The notes under the pieces: model-generated
What the model was told of the DNA's origin: nothing
The model's database searches: none
What the model saw: only the letters and a program-made list of their open reading frames with translations
Translations under genes and position numbers: made by a program
Assembly: GCA_008921705.1 (NCBI GenBank)
Contig: VFFE01007103.1
Location: forward strand, 160,387 to 224,386
Source of the DNA: Burhinus oedicnemus
Lineage: Eukaryota; Chordata; Aves; Charadriiformes; Burhinidae
Direction of reading: 5' to 3'
Length of the DNA stretch: 64,000 nucleotides
Part shown: positions 13,299 through 25,503 of the stretch, in pieces
How the letters are laid out: each line of letters starts with the position of its first letter
Position numbering within the stretch: the stretch's first letter is position 1

Positions 13299-13889
13299 GT
13301 AAGGTGTAGGCTGTGTTGCTTTCCTAATTTAGAAGATATAATAGTTTTCTTTCGTGCAAGCATCTACTTTATATCTCTCTAGATTAAGAACAGGTCAAAA
13401 CCTGCTATTTTGTGCCAGTCTATTTAGACCTGAAGAACACATGCAGTTAAGCCTACGTACCCTGTGGTCCAGATCAGAGATCGGTGAAAATCAGAATAGC
13501 TCATCTGAGAATATGATCCACTGTCTTTATATAAACCAGTTTATCCATGAAAGTGCAGCAGACTCAAAAAGGAGCCTTACACCTTCCTTCCCCCTGCCCT
13601 GTTAGGAGTAAGCTAAAGTACGGGAAAGGTTATTGCTCCCAGTTGGAACATAGCTTTTCGTGATTTGCAGAGTCAGCAGCTCTCATGTTAACACGGGAAC
13701 TGCTGTCAGTCTATTTTCATTTCTCCATCTCCTTCCCCCCTCCTCCTTTTATTCTTTAATCCTTTCATATAATAAAATAAGTCACTGGAACAGAATGTCA
13801 TTGCCAGATAAATACCCCTCACTGAAAATAAATGTCTCTGTGCTGACCTGCTGCTAATTTCCTATAAATGTCTCAGCATTTACTTAGCC

Positions 13890-14420
13890 ATGGGAACCCA
13901 TTACCGGGTAACAAAGTCCTATTGCAGTGGCACGATATCTCTTAATTAAACACAGATAAATGATTGACTGCTTAAAGTCTTCTTTCAAGGGGGGAAAAGA
14001 AACCACCAACAAAAATACCACCTCTTCCCTTCTGTATTTTATTCTGAAAGGGAACCATGCCTCACTCTGGTGCCCAGTCCTGGGTTGTAAAATTTTCCAC
14101 TGGGCAGACGCTTGTGTTGTTTTGACATGCCGCTGTCGAAATCCACAGTAACATCTAAATGTGTCTGGCTCTCCCAGCTCTATAGACAGTGGTCGCTTAG
14201 CAACGCCGGCTGTCACCTCCTTATTATGGTAAATTCTAATTGGCCGCCAGCCTGGCAGAGATGCTGATTAATCACGACTGACAACGCCATTGGTTATGCG
14301 CCCCGACATTTGCTCTGTCACCGGCTCCATTGCGAAATTTTAGGAAGGTGAGGATGTTTAAATATGCAAGCGATTAGTTGCTCATGGCATTGTGGGGAGA
14401 GGATAGTTTTGCATTTTCCT
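13890..14420. promoter_or_regulatory. Candidate conserved non-coding regulatory block
   Basis: This stretch starts about 600 bp downstream of an exon and is unusually rich in transcription-factor-like words for the surrounding AT-rich intron. It contains TTAATTAA and TGATTGAC (homeodomain and PBX/HOX-like) near 13.94-13.97 kb. It also has an RFX X-box-like GTCGCTTAGCAAC at 14192-14204, two inverted CCAAT boxes (ATTGG at 14239 and 14289) exactly 50 bp apart, and GCTGATTAATCAC between them. It also keeps several CpGs. This is inference from motif density; no conservation data were available. Confidence 0.35.
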
Positions 14421-16502
14421 AGCGGAAATTAATCTACCTCACTGCAGGTCATCAGCTCTTTGCTGGTGGACTAACAAAAGATAAAGCCGCACTCCCCTCA
14501 CTTTGTGGAGAGCCACCTCTGCCAGCACCAGCCAGGCAGACTTGATGGAGGAGAGCGGTGGGGACGAGCAGGCAGAAGCCCTGGGTGTTGTGCCTTGGGG
14601 CAGGGCAGGCAGGGGTTTGCAGGGTTTGACCAGTTAAACCAAGGTGGGAGAAGTCACCGTGCTCGCTGTGCACTGCTTGGTTGCAGAGCTGCAACGCAGG
14701 AGGAGGGTAGTGGTAGGAAGTAAAAAGGAGGGCTGGCCTGGAAATGGTCACTTTCTCCTCCCAGTCTACAGAAAGTAGGAAAATGAGGAGTAGGGAAGGT
14801 CTCTGAAAGGCCCAACTTTGTTCCACTGTTCCATGTCTTCACCAGAAGACTGTCTGTCCCTACACAGAGAGACACTTGCAGTAAGTCCATGTGAGATTAA
14901 GAACCTCTTTTGGATGGATGCACTCCTCAGCCTTGCATTTCATTTTCTACCCAAATACATGAACAGTCCTGGGATTTGAAGTTAATGCAACTTAAGTCCT
15001 CGCCCATGTGCCTGTCTTGCTGTTGCTTAATTTAGAAGCCATGCCAACACTTCTCAAAGGAAATCAATGCTCATTAATTATGATCTCACTTTTTAACTCT
15101 CCCATATTTAGTACTCTCTCAGAACCTCCACAGCAGCTTGGAAATAAAAATACCATGTTCTAGTATTGGCCATATTAGAGTATTCAGAGTTCTGTAGAAG
15201 ACATCCTGTTTATAGTAAACTCTCCTCTACCTCAAAGGAGTTACAAATAAGCTAGTTTTGGTATTAATTTATTGCGTAAGAACCTGGATATGTTGTTTTA
15301 TACATATTTATAAATACTGCTAGACACATTCCTCATTTCTTCTCCTAAGACATTGTTTCCTTTGCCACAGAGATCTGAGCTTTGACAAAACCCCACACCA
15401 AAGTCTTGCTGTCTGTTCACTCTGCATGTCTGCCTTGCCTTCGTTCCCCAGTGATGATTGCAGACCTCCCGAGTAGCTTTGGAGAGTGGTTCCCCTTGAG
15501 CACCGCCGTCCTTAATGCCACTCTGAACATAGACTTCTCTGTCTGGATGCTCTGAGAGAATTGGGAGCTATTAGCCTGTGACAAAGCAATAAATGTTAAC
15601 AACTCCTTGTGCAATCACTTCAGATAAAAGATGCACAGAGGGCCGCAGAGTTGAGCGTAGGTTCCCGTTATCTCCATTTCGGAAACACAAGAATCTACTA
15701 CTAGGCAGCTTCAGCACTAGCAATAACAAGAAGCCACTCTTCGGCCTGGCTGCTGGAGGACAAAACCCAAGACAGAGCTAATGTGTGTTGCTAAGGTTTG
15801 ACCCGTGATGCCCCACAGAGGCATCTAGCTGCTGTGGCTGGGGGCAGAGGCATACTGCCCTTGTCTCTCCACAGAAGCTCTGTAGTATTACTGAGAAGTT
15901 CACTAAGCTTGAGGAATTTCCCCTTAGTTTGGCAAAAATCTCCAACAGCCAGTCACCAAATGAGGAAAAGTTGATCCCAGAAATTTTGAAATTTGCAAAG
16001 TTACGAGCAATTCACTGAAGCTAGAGGTTATAGAGCTGTTGGGTAGGCAGTGTAGTGATTGCTGCGTGTATGCAAAGAATTTTTTTCCCAAGATTTTTTT
16101 CAAGATTTTCTGGCATCTTCTCCAGTTTTCTCTCTCTGTCTCCTGAACTTCTCTTTAAAAGTCATGCACCGTTTCACTGATGCTTTTATGGATTTCTATA
16201 CATTGTGTGTTCTCCCTTTTTAATTTTCTAACAAGCATGAAGATTAGTAAAGCAGTCCACTCTAACTAAAGGAAGATTTGGCTCCAGATAACATTAAATT
16301 CAAATACTATAGTGGTGAGCATCACATAAATCAATAGACTTCTAAGCTTGATCCTGCAGTAAGATTTGGTAGCATCCCACATGAAATGCCACTGGAGTTG
16401 GTAGCAGATCTGATAATAAACTCTTTCCAGTGAGACCTTTGAATGGACATCATAGTGCCATTGCTATGGGAGCACTAAAAACAAGAAATGAGAAATAGGA
16501 GG

Positions 16503-16685
16503 CAGGAGACTCAAGAAGTTTCACTTCCAGCTCTGCCATTGACTGCCTGTGGGTGATCTGGCAGAAACTACTTAAATTCTCTGTGCAGAAATGATTTTCT
16601 TATGTTAAATGGGAATAATACCGACCACTGAAAGTTGATCCAAGATCTAGTTCATGAGGAATTGGTGAAGTAAAATACCTGGAGG
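16503..16685 (+). mobile_element. MIR-type SINE fragment
   Basis: The order of words is that of the mammalian-wide/amniote MIR core and 3' region. CTTCCAGCTCTGCCATTGAC is followed by a 'tgtgggtgatctgg' segment, then ACTACTTAAATTCTCTGTGC, then TTAAATGGGAATAATACCGA. These parallel the MIR sequence for 'ggctctgccacttact', 'ttacttaacctctctgtgc' and 'aaatggggataata'. The copy is strongly diverged and has no clear target duplication. Such elements are ancient in amniotes, so it should be shared with other birds at this site. Confidence 0.75.
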
Positions 16686-19600
16686 TCCTTAGGTAAAAGA
16701 TGCATTTCCTGATGTTCCTGTCATGCTCTCCTCAGTTATTATGTATTGAAACAAGCTGATACATTAGTAATCTTGCTGTGCCAATCTCGATTCCCTATTT
16801 AGCATTTCTTACTCTGTTCCTCTTCTTTTTGCTGTGGTGCCTGTGATGATCCTGCAGTTCTGGACCCCTTGTCAGACTTGATAAATAGCTTTTCTCTCTT
16901 TTACAGCCAACACCAGCAGAAAACCTATTGATTTTTATTTATTCTGATGGTGCTGCAGTAGTCTTGTCATCTCCTATCAGTATGCCGGTAATCCTCTCCT
17001 CCATTAACCAACCATTAAAACAAAACAGAACACAAAAATTAAAGAAGAGAGCACAGCATAATGTAGCATTGTCCTAAATAACCTGCAAAGTGGAGTTTGT
17101 GTTGAGGCATTTTCTTTCAAACAAAGGGAGACACAAAGCAGAACGTGTAATAATGTGGCAGAATAGCACAGGAAAATCCTCTAGCGTCACTCTCAGGCAT
17201 GTAGATCTTCCAGGTCCCACTAGGACATAAGATCTGACAGTCCAGCCACTGAGGTTTCTTTGATTTGCTCGTACTCTGCTTGTGCACATTGGTCAGAGGC
17301 ATTTTGGAAGGGTCTCTGGAAATTGCTGTTGTTACTCAGCAAAGCAAGTGTGCTCACTTGAGACAAAGCAAATCACTAATGTGATCACTAAGCCGATATG
17401 TGAAATGTGCATATCCTTGAGTCAGTGTCTGGTTGAGTTGCTCACTTTGGTAAGTTGTGCCCATGAATAGCGGGGCCCCACTGTAAGGTGATAGCAATAA
17501 ATCCCCTCGCAAACATCTTCCTGATGCTCTGCTCTTTTCTTGGTTTTAGTCAGGGACTTGAAATCTGGTGCAGAAGCAATTCTTATGTTAGGGATGTATC
17601 CTTTTTCCTTCTCCTTCCTTTATATTTCATCCTATTTGTGGGACAAGAGGCCCAACACAAGTTCTGCGTACTGTATGTGAACAGTAAAGTCTCCAGTGTG
17701 TCTGTCTACAGTGAATATGATCCAGCCTTCTACTTTATAGTTTGGGTGCTAATAATAAGGGGAATAATAATAGTGAATACCGAGGACCACATCTAACTAG
17801 AGGAACGTGACTGATGCCTTTGAACAGTGCAAACATCCCCATGCACTGTGCGTACGCAGAATCAGAAACTAATTGTTGTTATGTGCCAAATAGCATATTG
17901 GCAGGATTTATACAGCAAAGCCCCTGGCATCATGAAAACCCTAACCCCAAATGCTCTTCTTTGGCAGAAAGCAAGAAATTTGGACTCTGGGCTACTCTTG
18001 CTATTAGATAACTGGCAGATCAAATATTTACAGGGACCATATTGTTTAGATTTTTCTTCATCCTGTTACTCTCAGCCAATCTGAACACAGAGCAGCTGGG
18101 GTTTGTTTACCCACTAAGAACTGAATCTCAGGCAGGTTATGCAGCTTTTATGTTCTGACTGGCAAAGAAGAAAATGTATACGAAGTTAGTGATACCCAAG
18201 GCGGTGCAGATCAACATGTCTTTCTGTGCTGGTTTTCGAAGTTTGGTATAGTTCACCTCCCCCAACACAACTTTATTTTTCTTGACAATTGAACAAAGAG
18301 TTTAAAGCGTTAAGGGACTTGAGAATGTTTCAGTCTGTGGTCTTTTTAGTTAGCAATTTTGGACTAATTTATGTCCCTCAGGGGAATAAAAACCCAAACC
18401 CAGGATTCCTGAGTAGATATCCCCCGTAGCTTTCATATGCAAATAATTGTCTCATTGATATGACTTTGTCCTATCATACTAACAATAAATCAAATCCATG
18501 TGCCTCCCTCCCCATTTTCCTGGTTAGATTTACTAATAAAAACATCTCATGGCTAGAAATGAATTGCAATGGTATTTTGAAAGGCTGGGGGAATGCAGAA
18601 AGTGCAGAGGTGCTGTGAGATGCCCTGGCCAGGCGTACATGCCCCTGCCATCTCTGCCAGCTGTTGGAAAGCAATAGCAACCAGCTGGGTGGTTGCAGGT
18701 CTGGTGGTGTGATGAAGAATAAAAGAGAAAATAAGGCAATAAAAGGAAAATCTGAAATGATCACCATCTGTTTAGGAAACATCATACCTGTTAAAATATG
18801 GATTTTCATTTTGTTCTCCTTGACTGATTCAGTTCATTGGAGGGGCTGGACCCAGAGTTTATAAAGCATTTCACTCTGGTTCAATCTGTTGAACAGAAAT
18901 TTGTTAATTTTGTTGAACCATTTGAGAAGCAGCTCACTGCAGGGGACCTTCTTTAGAAAGCCAAAAGGGGAACAAAACTGCCACATAACGTGATGTGCAC
19001 CTCCCAAACACATACCAGCTACTTTTACCGAAGACTAATCTGGCTTCAGAATTGTCTTGTGAGGCTGTGGCAAAGCCCAAGTCAATCCGGCTTTGAGCTG
19101 AAATAGCAACAAGCTGCTCTGTCCCATGTAGGTACGGGACCTCGAGAGCAGCTAGACACATTCTTGACTCAGACTTCTGCCTTTGGAAAACGTGTTGGAT
19201 GCTCCCGAATTGGCCTTTTGACTGCATACAGTCTTGCCCATGTGTTAGGATGGCAGTGTGCCTGTGCACAAAATGTTATGCCAGTTTCACAGAGATAGAA
19301 GTGCCAAGCAAAATGGACTTGGCTGGGCAGGCTGCATAGCTCTCGGAGTGCGCTGAGAGGCTGCAGTAAGTCTTTTTTGGTAACAAGAATGGCAGAGGAG
19401 TAGGACAAGTCTGTTCTCATGTTTGTTGACATCCGTAGGCTGAAAGAGGTTGTTCAGGAAGGAAAGGCAGGTTTCTGTGCGTATGTCTGCTGATGCTTGG
19501 CGTAATTGTTGAGGCAAGACTGTGGTATTAAATTGTAGGCTATAAGGATCTCTTGGCAGTCTATATGGAGAAAGAGCCATAGCAGATAACGCCTTCAGGG

Positions 19601-19974
19601 TCACAGCTGGATTGTTGCTACACCCTTCTTCTGCCCCCCTAGTAGGTATAATCAAGGCAAGTGTCTGATGCTTGTCATATGTAAAAAGTTACAGAGAAAG
19701 AGAGACTTTAATGGGGTCTTGATGGTTGCCTATTTTGTGGTTTCCATGAAGCGCTAAAGAGGAAACTATTGCACTGTTAGCTGCAGCTAGGCTGTGGGTA
19801 AGTCTGCCTGACCATCATGTGTCAGTGACTGGAAGAACCATCAGCTGAATAAATTCTTGTGAATGTTGGTTTAATGGCATCACCACTCCAGAAAACCCTT
19901 TCCTCAGGTAGCAATAGCAGTTTGCCCTCAGCAACTTGTAGTGGTATACATGGTGCTTTTCTAATGTACATGTT

Positions 19975-20640
19975 TGTTATGGTTTGAGGAACCCATAACA
20001 GTTTATTGTCCTTTAGACAATTATTCTATCACCTGATGACCCCTTCCCACCCAGGAAGGGGAATCAGGAAAAAACAAGGAAACCCAAGCGTTGAAATATA
20101 AACAGTTTTTATAGAGTAAGACTAGGTAATTAACAGTAATAACACTAAAGAACCAATAGTGATCCCGATACCAATATAAAATATATCGGCCAATCATACC
20201 AGTAGGAAGCTGTGCACTGCCAGCAATGGACAGCAAATGTGGGACACTGCCAGTGCTACGGCTTTGGGAGGAAGGGAAGGCCTCAGGGGTCCGGCGCCGG
20301 GGCAAGAAGTTCTCAGAATCACAGCCATCATAGGAGAGAGAACTCCTCGGCAAATTTTCTAACTTATATTGAATGTGATGTTCATAGTATGAAATAATCC
20401 TGTTGGCCAGCATGGGTCAAGTGCCCGGGTCTCGCTCCTCCTCGTCCCTGCACCTGGATAACTTGAAAACATTGAGACCTTGAAACCCACACACCATAGC
20501 TGGCTATGAAGTAAATATTTTCATAAATTCAGGTGCTAGAATCTTCTAAAAGTACAATTTTCCCAAGCATTAGAAGAGACTTTACTGAAAAGTAAAATTA
20601 CTGAAAGAGAAATTAGTTCTGTGTCACTCCAACCAGGACA
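19975..20640 (-). mobile_element. Solo LTR of an avian endogenous retrovirus (antisense to TBXAS1)
   Basis: On the minus strand the element starts TGTCCTGGTTGGAGTGACAC and ends GGGTTCCTCAAACCATAACA, matching in pattern the abundant bird LTR that begins TGTCCTGG and ends in a GGTTAAACCACGACA-like end. It is 666 bp with TG...CA ends. Both sides carry the perfect 5-bp duplication ATGTT (19970-19974 and 20641-20645), which fits an ERVL-like integrase. The minus strand also shows GACCCATGCTGGCCAACAGG, characteristic of the family's middle. No internal gag, pol or env is present, so it is a product of LTR-LTR recombination. It ends 498 bp before a TBXAS1 exon. The subfamily is not assigned. Confidence 0.85.
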
Positions 20641-21138
20641 ATGTTAAATCCCTCAAACTGAGGGACAGCAGAATGGAAATGCTGGGCCTCTGATGCTAAT
20701 ATCTTTAGAGGGCTTTGGGACTACGGAAGATATTCCTTCTGCCCTGGAGTATATGTAACCTAAATGTAATGGCCTGTAAATATGGATCATCATAAATCAT
20801 CAGTTGGAACAGGGAATGATTAAAAAGAGAGAGGGGTGTCTTTGCCTGATAGCTCTCTGTGTATGTAGCCGCAGGTGGGCAAGAACCAAAGGTCAGGTAA
20901 GTGACAGGGCCTCTCATGTTTAGGCCCAGAGCTGGAGAAGGGCATCCCTGTAGTATGTAGGTTTATTTTTAGCAAACACTCCCAACATTTCATCTTACCT
21001 GTGCAAAAGTGCCTGGCCACACCTACAGAGGATCCTGCAAGCTCCATCCCATCTACTTGATAAAACTCATTTAGAATAATTGATGATTTTTTTTTTAACA
21101 TTTTAATGTTTTTCACAATACAATGTGTTCCTTTCTAG

Positions 21139-21227
21139 ATGACACCGCTAATAAACCAGGCCTGTGACGTCCTGCTGTGTAACTTGAAAGTCTGTGCAGA
21201 TTCTGGCAAAGCTTTTGATATCCAGAG
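21139..21227 (+). CDS. TBXAS1: Thromboxane-A synthase, exon following the C-helix exon
   Basis: This 89-bp exon between TTCCTTTCTAG and AG|GTATGT reads [20 protein letters not shown] then DSGKAFDIQ, plus the first two bases of an Arg codon. It corresponds to the human segment [20 protein letters not shown] with the same length. It starts in phase 0, continuing directly from LKE of the previous exon, and ends in phase 2; the next exon supplies the G that completes AGG (Arg). The segment forms the D/E-helix region of the P450 fold. The initial Met is internal, not a start codon. No stop or frameshift is present. Confidence 0.93.
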
Positions 21228-23651
21228 GTATGTTCAACATGCCAGAAATTAGTAACAGATATAAAAAAAAAAAAAGTCAATAGCAGCAGTTATTCTAAAT
21301 ATGCGCTTACTGTATAAAAGAAGATTTTTTTTCCCTCGCTTTTATAAGTGGAGATCATAGTTTAATACAGGATGTGCCTGATAGATGCCTTTTCTTCCTG
21401 GGGACACCCATCGCATACTTGAAAAGTAATTTTGGAAAAGCATCTAATGCATTTCTAGCTGTTGTTTAATGAAGTTTTAACAGCTGGAAGCAGAAAGGAA
21501 AGCTGCATCAGTCCCTGTCCAGTCTGCTCTCTACAGTCTGCCAATAATGTACAAATATAGGAATTGATCTAGTATCAAATCCCTCTAGTCCATCATCCTC
21601 TTGCTTTTTTATATGAGGTTTTTTGAACACTTAATCATTCTTACCACATTCCTTCTAACCCTTTCTAATGGCACGCTAGCCTCTTGTGAAACAATGAGAT
21701 CAGTACTCCAGAGGAGAATGCACCATTGATTTATAAAATGACACTAATATTTTCCATACTGTGCTTTCTACCATTTGTTATGCATTTGATATCCTACTAT
21801 CTTTTTTGTTGCTCTTTCATCAGAGGTCTTCACTGAACTGTTTAGAACACTGTCTAGCCCATTCTCTGAGCAGATGCATTTCTTCTAGGACCCTGTATGG
21901 CATATGAGTAGTTCAAATGCATTCTTTCTAATAGGCACTATTTCGCATACACTTCATTTGCTAGGCTGGCCAGTGCCCTCTAAGTTCTTCATGATTTCCC
22001 CCAACCTGGAGCAGTGCAAGTAATTTTGTTTCATGTAAAGAAATGGATATTTAGTCCACAATTCATCCATCTCTTTTCAAGTACATATGCAAGTGTATGT
22101 GTGCACAGAGATCTCTTTGTTAAATATCTGAAGACATGCTATGAAACCTTGAGATGTATTATGCTTAGCCTAGTGCTCTGATGAAAATTGACCTTTTGAG
22201 TCCTTCCAGGCTTTTCCCTTTTTTCCATTTGTCCTTTTTCTTTGCCTGGTTCTTTAGCTATTGATCCATGATAGGGCTTCACCTCTCAAGAGGCACTTTG
22301 GAAAAGACCTTTTGAAAGTATAGATGAATGATGTTGACCATCTCAGAGTGTGATCTTCTAGTTGTTTTATCATACTACCATCTCAGCAGGTTTGACATAT
22401 ATAAATGTGATTTTCACTGCACTGCAGTCTCCCAGAATTTGCTTGGGAGTTATTTTTTGGATGGAAATACTTTATCTGCAACCTCCTGTGGACTTGTTCA
22501 TTAGTTGTTTTTAGCCATTTTGTGTTTTGCCAACAACTCAAAATTTAGTTTTTAAGCTTTTTCAGTACCTTGGAGAGGTAGATGATTGAGTGCTTCTGAA
22601 ATTATTGTTTTATTGCAGTGCCTTCTCTTTTAACATTTCAACTTCTAATAATGCTTTTTGTGTGTGTGTAAGAGTTGAAAACTCAAAGAAGTTACTTAGC
22701 TTTTCAGTACTGTTGTATACTTCCAAATCTGCCCTGGTGTCATCAGAATGACAGTGCCCAAAGATCAAAATATATATACAGGATGTACTGGGCCCGAGTC
22801 CTGTCCTTCTCTTAATGCATGCTCACTCAGGTTAAAACACCAGAGAATTTGATATTAGTCTTTCGTAAGGGAACACAGAAGAACAGTCACTGCAAACTTG
22901 ACCACAGATCAGAAGAACCAAATTTCTAGGATATTTTACATTCTCAGTCCATTTATCTCAAAACTAAACATAGCTGCTAAAGCCCAGTAGAAATAAAGAT
23001 GGTGAGACAACTGGGTAGATGGCCAGATATGTGGGGAGTGATTCAGTGAGTTCTGTAGTTTCTAGATCGTGGTCCACAGATCATTTGTAGTTCTCAAAGC
23101 ATTTGCCACTCCTCCGCAGAGATACGGATTTCACATGGTGTCAGTTCCTCTTGGTTTTGGCCACAATTTTACATTACAAAGGAGCTATCAAGAAGACAAA
23201 GGAAGTCCTTAATGGGAAATTTTACTTAAGCACCTCCTGTCACTGAGAGTTTAGACTGGACTGGTAGTAGATGTGGTTTCTACAGTTTAAAATGAGAAAG
23301 GAATGATCTTGTTTTTTAGGATGCATACAAAGAAAATGCTTATGAATCTCTGACCTGTTGCATTTGATTTCTAGGTAGTAACAAATGAAATTATTTATTT
23401 TTTATAAATTTTTAGTGGAATTATTGAGCTATATGAAAATATGTTCACTTTGTAGACAGAGAGAAGGTGATCATTATTAAGCACCAGCATTTGTCAGAAT
23501 GATGGAAACATCTCTTACTGGCAAAGCTCAAATCTAAAAGCAAAAAGAAAATCAGAGGCAGAAATTAATGTTATTTCATGTTTGTAGAAGCAAGATTTTA
23601 ATGGATATGTAATCTGTAGCTAAGAATTTATGATTCTTCAACTCAATGCAG
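21228..23651 (+). other. TBXAS1: TBXAS1 intron, 2.4 kb
   Basis: The intron runs from a GTATGT donor to a CTCAATGCAG acceptor (phase 2). Roughly its first half beyond 21.58 kb is occupied by a decayed CR1-type LINE reverse transcriptase on the minus strand (see separate entry). The remaining part up to the next exon shows no recognisable gene or element. Confidence 0.9.
21580..22430 (-). mobile_element. Fossil CR1-type LINE, reverse-transcriptase region
   Basis: Read on the minus strand, 22323-22291 translates LYFQKVFSKVP, a decayed form of the LDFQKAFD-K-VP motif that precedes the catalytic palm in CR1 reverse transcriptases. The flanking plus-strand text, such as TTGATCCATGATAGGGCTTC, GAGTAATTTTG-like 'aagtaattttgtttcat' and GCAGATGCATTTCTTCTAGG, follows the order of CR1 ORF2 in reverse. 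The element has many stops and gaps, no open frame above 60 codons, and no identifiable 3' octamer tail. The boundaries are approximate. It is an old, inactive insertion between two TBXAS1 exons. Confidence 0.7.
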
Positions 23652-23800
23652 GTGTTACAACTGCTTTACCTTGGATGTCGTTGGCAGCGTAGCTTTTGGT
23701 ACTGAGGTGGATTCTCAGAAGAATCCTGACGACCCCTTTGTTAAGAATTGCAGAACATTCTTTGAAATGTCTTTGTTTAAGCCCCTCCTCATTCTAATCC
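23652..23800 (+). CDS. TBXAS1: Thromboxane-A synthase, exon with the DVV..VAFGT motif
   Basis: This 149-bp exon opens with the G that completes the split Arg codon, then reads CYNCFTLDVVGSVAFGTEVD and continues SQKNPDDPFVKNCRTFFEMS and LFKPLLILI. It ends with C, the first base of a Leu codon (phase 1) before GTGAGT. The human counterpart has DVVASVAFGT, EDPFVKHCKRFFE and a similar hydrophobic tail. The acceptor is CTCAATGCAG. The exon covers the E-F helix region and the start of the F/G loop, which in microsomal P450s lies against the membrane. Reading frame is intact. Confidence 0.94.
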
Positions 23801-25503
23801 GTGAGTATAGTCTACCTTTGTCTACTTCTTTATGGGAATTTTCTAAAAGTCATTCTCAAATTACAAAACATGCTGAAGCAGGAGCAGGAAGATGTATAGC
23901 AGACTGTATTTCAGAGGGGTTCAGAATGCAACCTACAGGCCAAGTATATCCTCAAGATTTCCACCATATGCTCTACAGCTCTTGTCACCATTAATGCAAC
24001 TTCCTCCAGAAACTGGGAGTCTGGGAAGGCAATGCTCCAGGTCGATCTCAGTGGAACGTTTCTGGAACCTGTAGTTTCTACAGTATCTCTTTTAATACAC
24101 TTCTACATTAAAACAGAGTAACTGCCCTTCGGAGCCTAAGAGTAAAGTTTTTGTGCACTCAGTTTGCTTGGTAGAGATCGAAATCCCACCCATAAGCAAC
24201 AGTGGGCTAATAACCCACTAAGGAAAACAGGTGAAGAAGCATAAGCAGAAGTCCTCCAAATTCTTACTTGAATAGCAGCAGCACCCTGGTTGATGGCTAT
24301 AAAGGATAAAGATGAAAAGTGACAGCACAGGATGTGAATAAGAGAATGCATTTATTTTCAGGTGAATAGATAGGGAATGCCAAGAATGGGGTATAAAGCC
24401 ATTTAGTTCTAGGGCATGAAAGGTAAGGCTTCACAGTGTCAGTGACATTGTTAATGCAAGGGCAGTGAGAATCGTAGCTGAGGAAGCCACGGCATAATCA
24501 AAATTGTTGAGGTTTCACTATCTTGCAATCTAGAGCTGCTCACAGTAGTGTCAGGTGGCACAGCGGCAAAGTTTCCTGTGCCCATCTGATCCTGCTGGCA
24601 TTACAGATTGCACCTGTACTAGCAGCACATGAACTGTTTCCTTCTGGAGTTGTGTATCCAAAATATCCTGGGGTTAATGTTTAACCTGATTGCAAAGTGT
24701 AATTTGTGACTAATTTCTGAAGAGATAGAAATGTGCCCCTGTATGTCTAGGACCATGTCTTTCATTAAAGAAAGTTTCAGTAGGGTTTGGAGTTGGATTC
24801 CTTGGTTGATCTCTTTCTGCTGGTACATTATGTGGTCTGAATTTCCACACTGTGTTGCCCTGTTGGCAGCACAGGAGTCTTCTGATGACTGATTTGTTAG
24901 TCTTAAGCTGTTCATAAGCTAACGAGGGATTTATTAAGATGCAAGACTTCACTCAGGTTTCTACTTCCTGACTGTAAAGGCCATGGACCATCCTTGTGAT
25001 AACATCCCACTTCCAAAGTCTGTGGCCTGTTTAGGGGAGAAAAATAAAAGAGCAAACCAACACCCTAATATTGGAGAAATGTAAATGAGAATGACTACTA
25101 CACAATTTCATGGATCAGTGCCGTAAGCTGCTAGGCTAGTTCAAGATCCCCCACCTTCTGTATGTAATTGTTCGAGTAGGCAGGGAAAATAATTCTCCCC
25201 TTTGTTGTGGTGGCTCTGTGGCATCAAGAAGCTGAAATGAAATCCTGAAGCATTGTGGAAGCAGGTTTGGAAGGCATCTGTCTGGCAGGGGAGTCCCAGC
25301 CAACATGGAATTTCTGAAAGGAAACCCTTTACCAGCCCATGGGGGTGGAAGAAAAAGAGGGAGAGGGAGAGAAAGAGGAGAAATCAGGTTTCACAACAGT
25401 AACACATCCCACTTGATTAATTTTATAACATTAATGAAGGGAGGGGGATGTTACATGATTTTACAGTCTGATTCTGTGTTTCCCTCTTTAAAATCTCTTA
25501 CAG
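23801..25503 (+). other. TBXAS1: TBXAS1 intron, 1.7 kb
   Basis: This is the shortest intron in the window, from CC|GTGAGT to AAAATCTCTTACAG (phase 1). No repeat family was recognised. There is a purine-only tract of about 40 bases around 25.35-25.38 kb (GAAAAAGAGGGAGAGGGAGA and onward). Minus-strand frames at 24.6-24.95 kb are short and overlapping and are taken as chance. Confidence 0.9.

Larger units (their letters stand above)
13299..21138 (+). other. TBXAS1: TBXAS1 intron, 7.8 kb
   Basis: The intron runs between a GTAAGG donor and a TTCCTTTCTAG acceptor, both in frame (phase 0). Contents I can support are a motif-dense candidate regulatory block at 13890-14420, a MIR-type SINE at about 16.5-16.7 kb, and an antisense solo LTR at 19975-20640 ending 498 bp before the next exon. 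The rest shows no recognisable gene. Overlapping minus-strand open frames at 18.9-19.7 kb (87 to 122 codons) lie in different frames and resemble nothing known. Confidence 0.9.
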
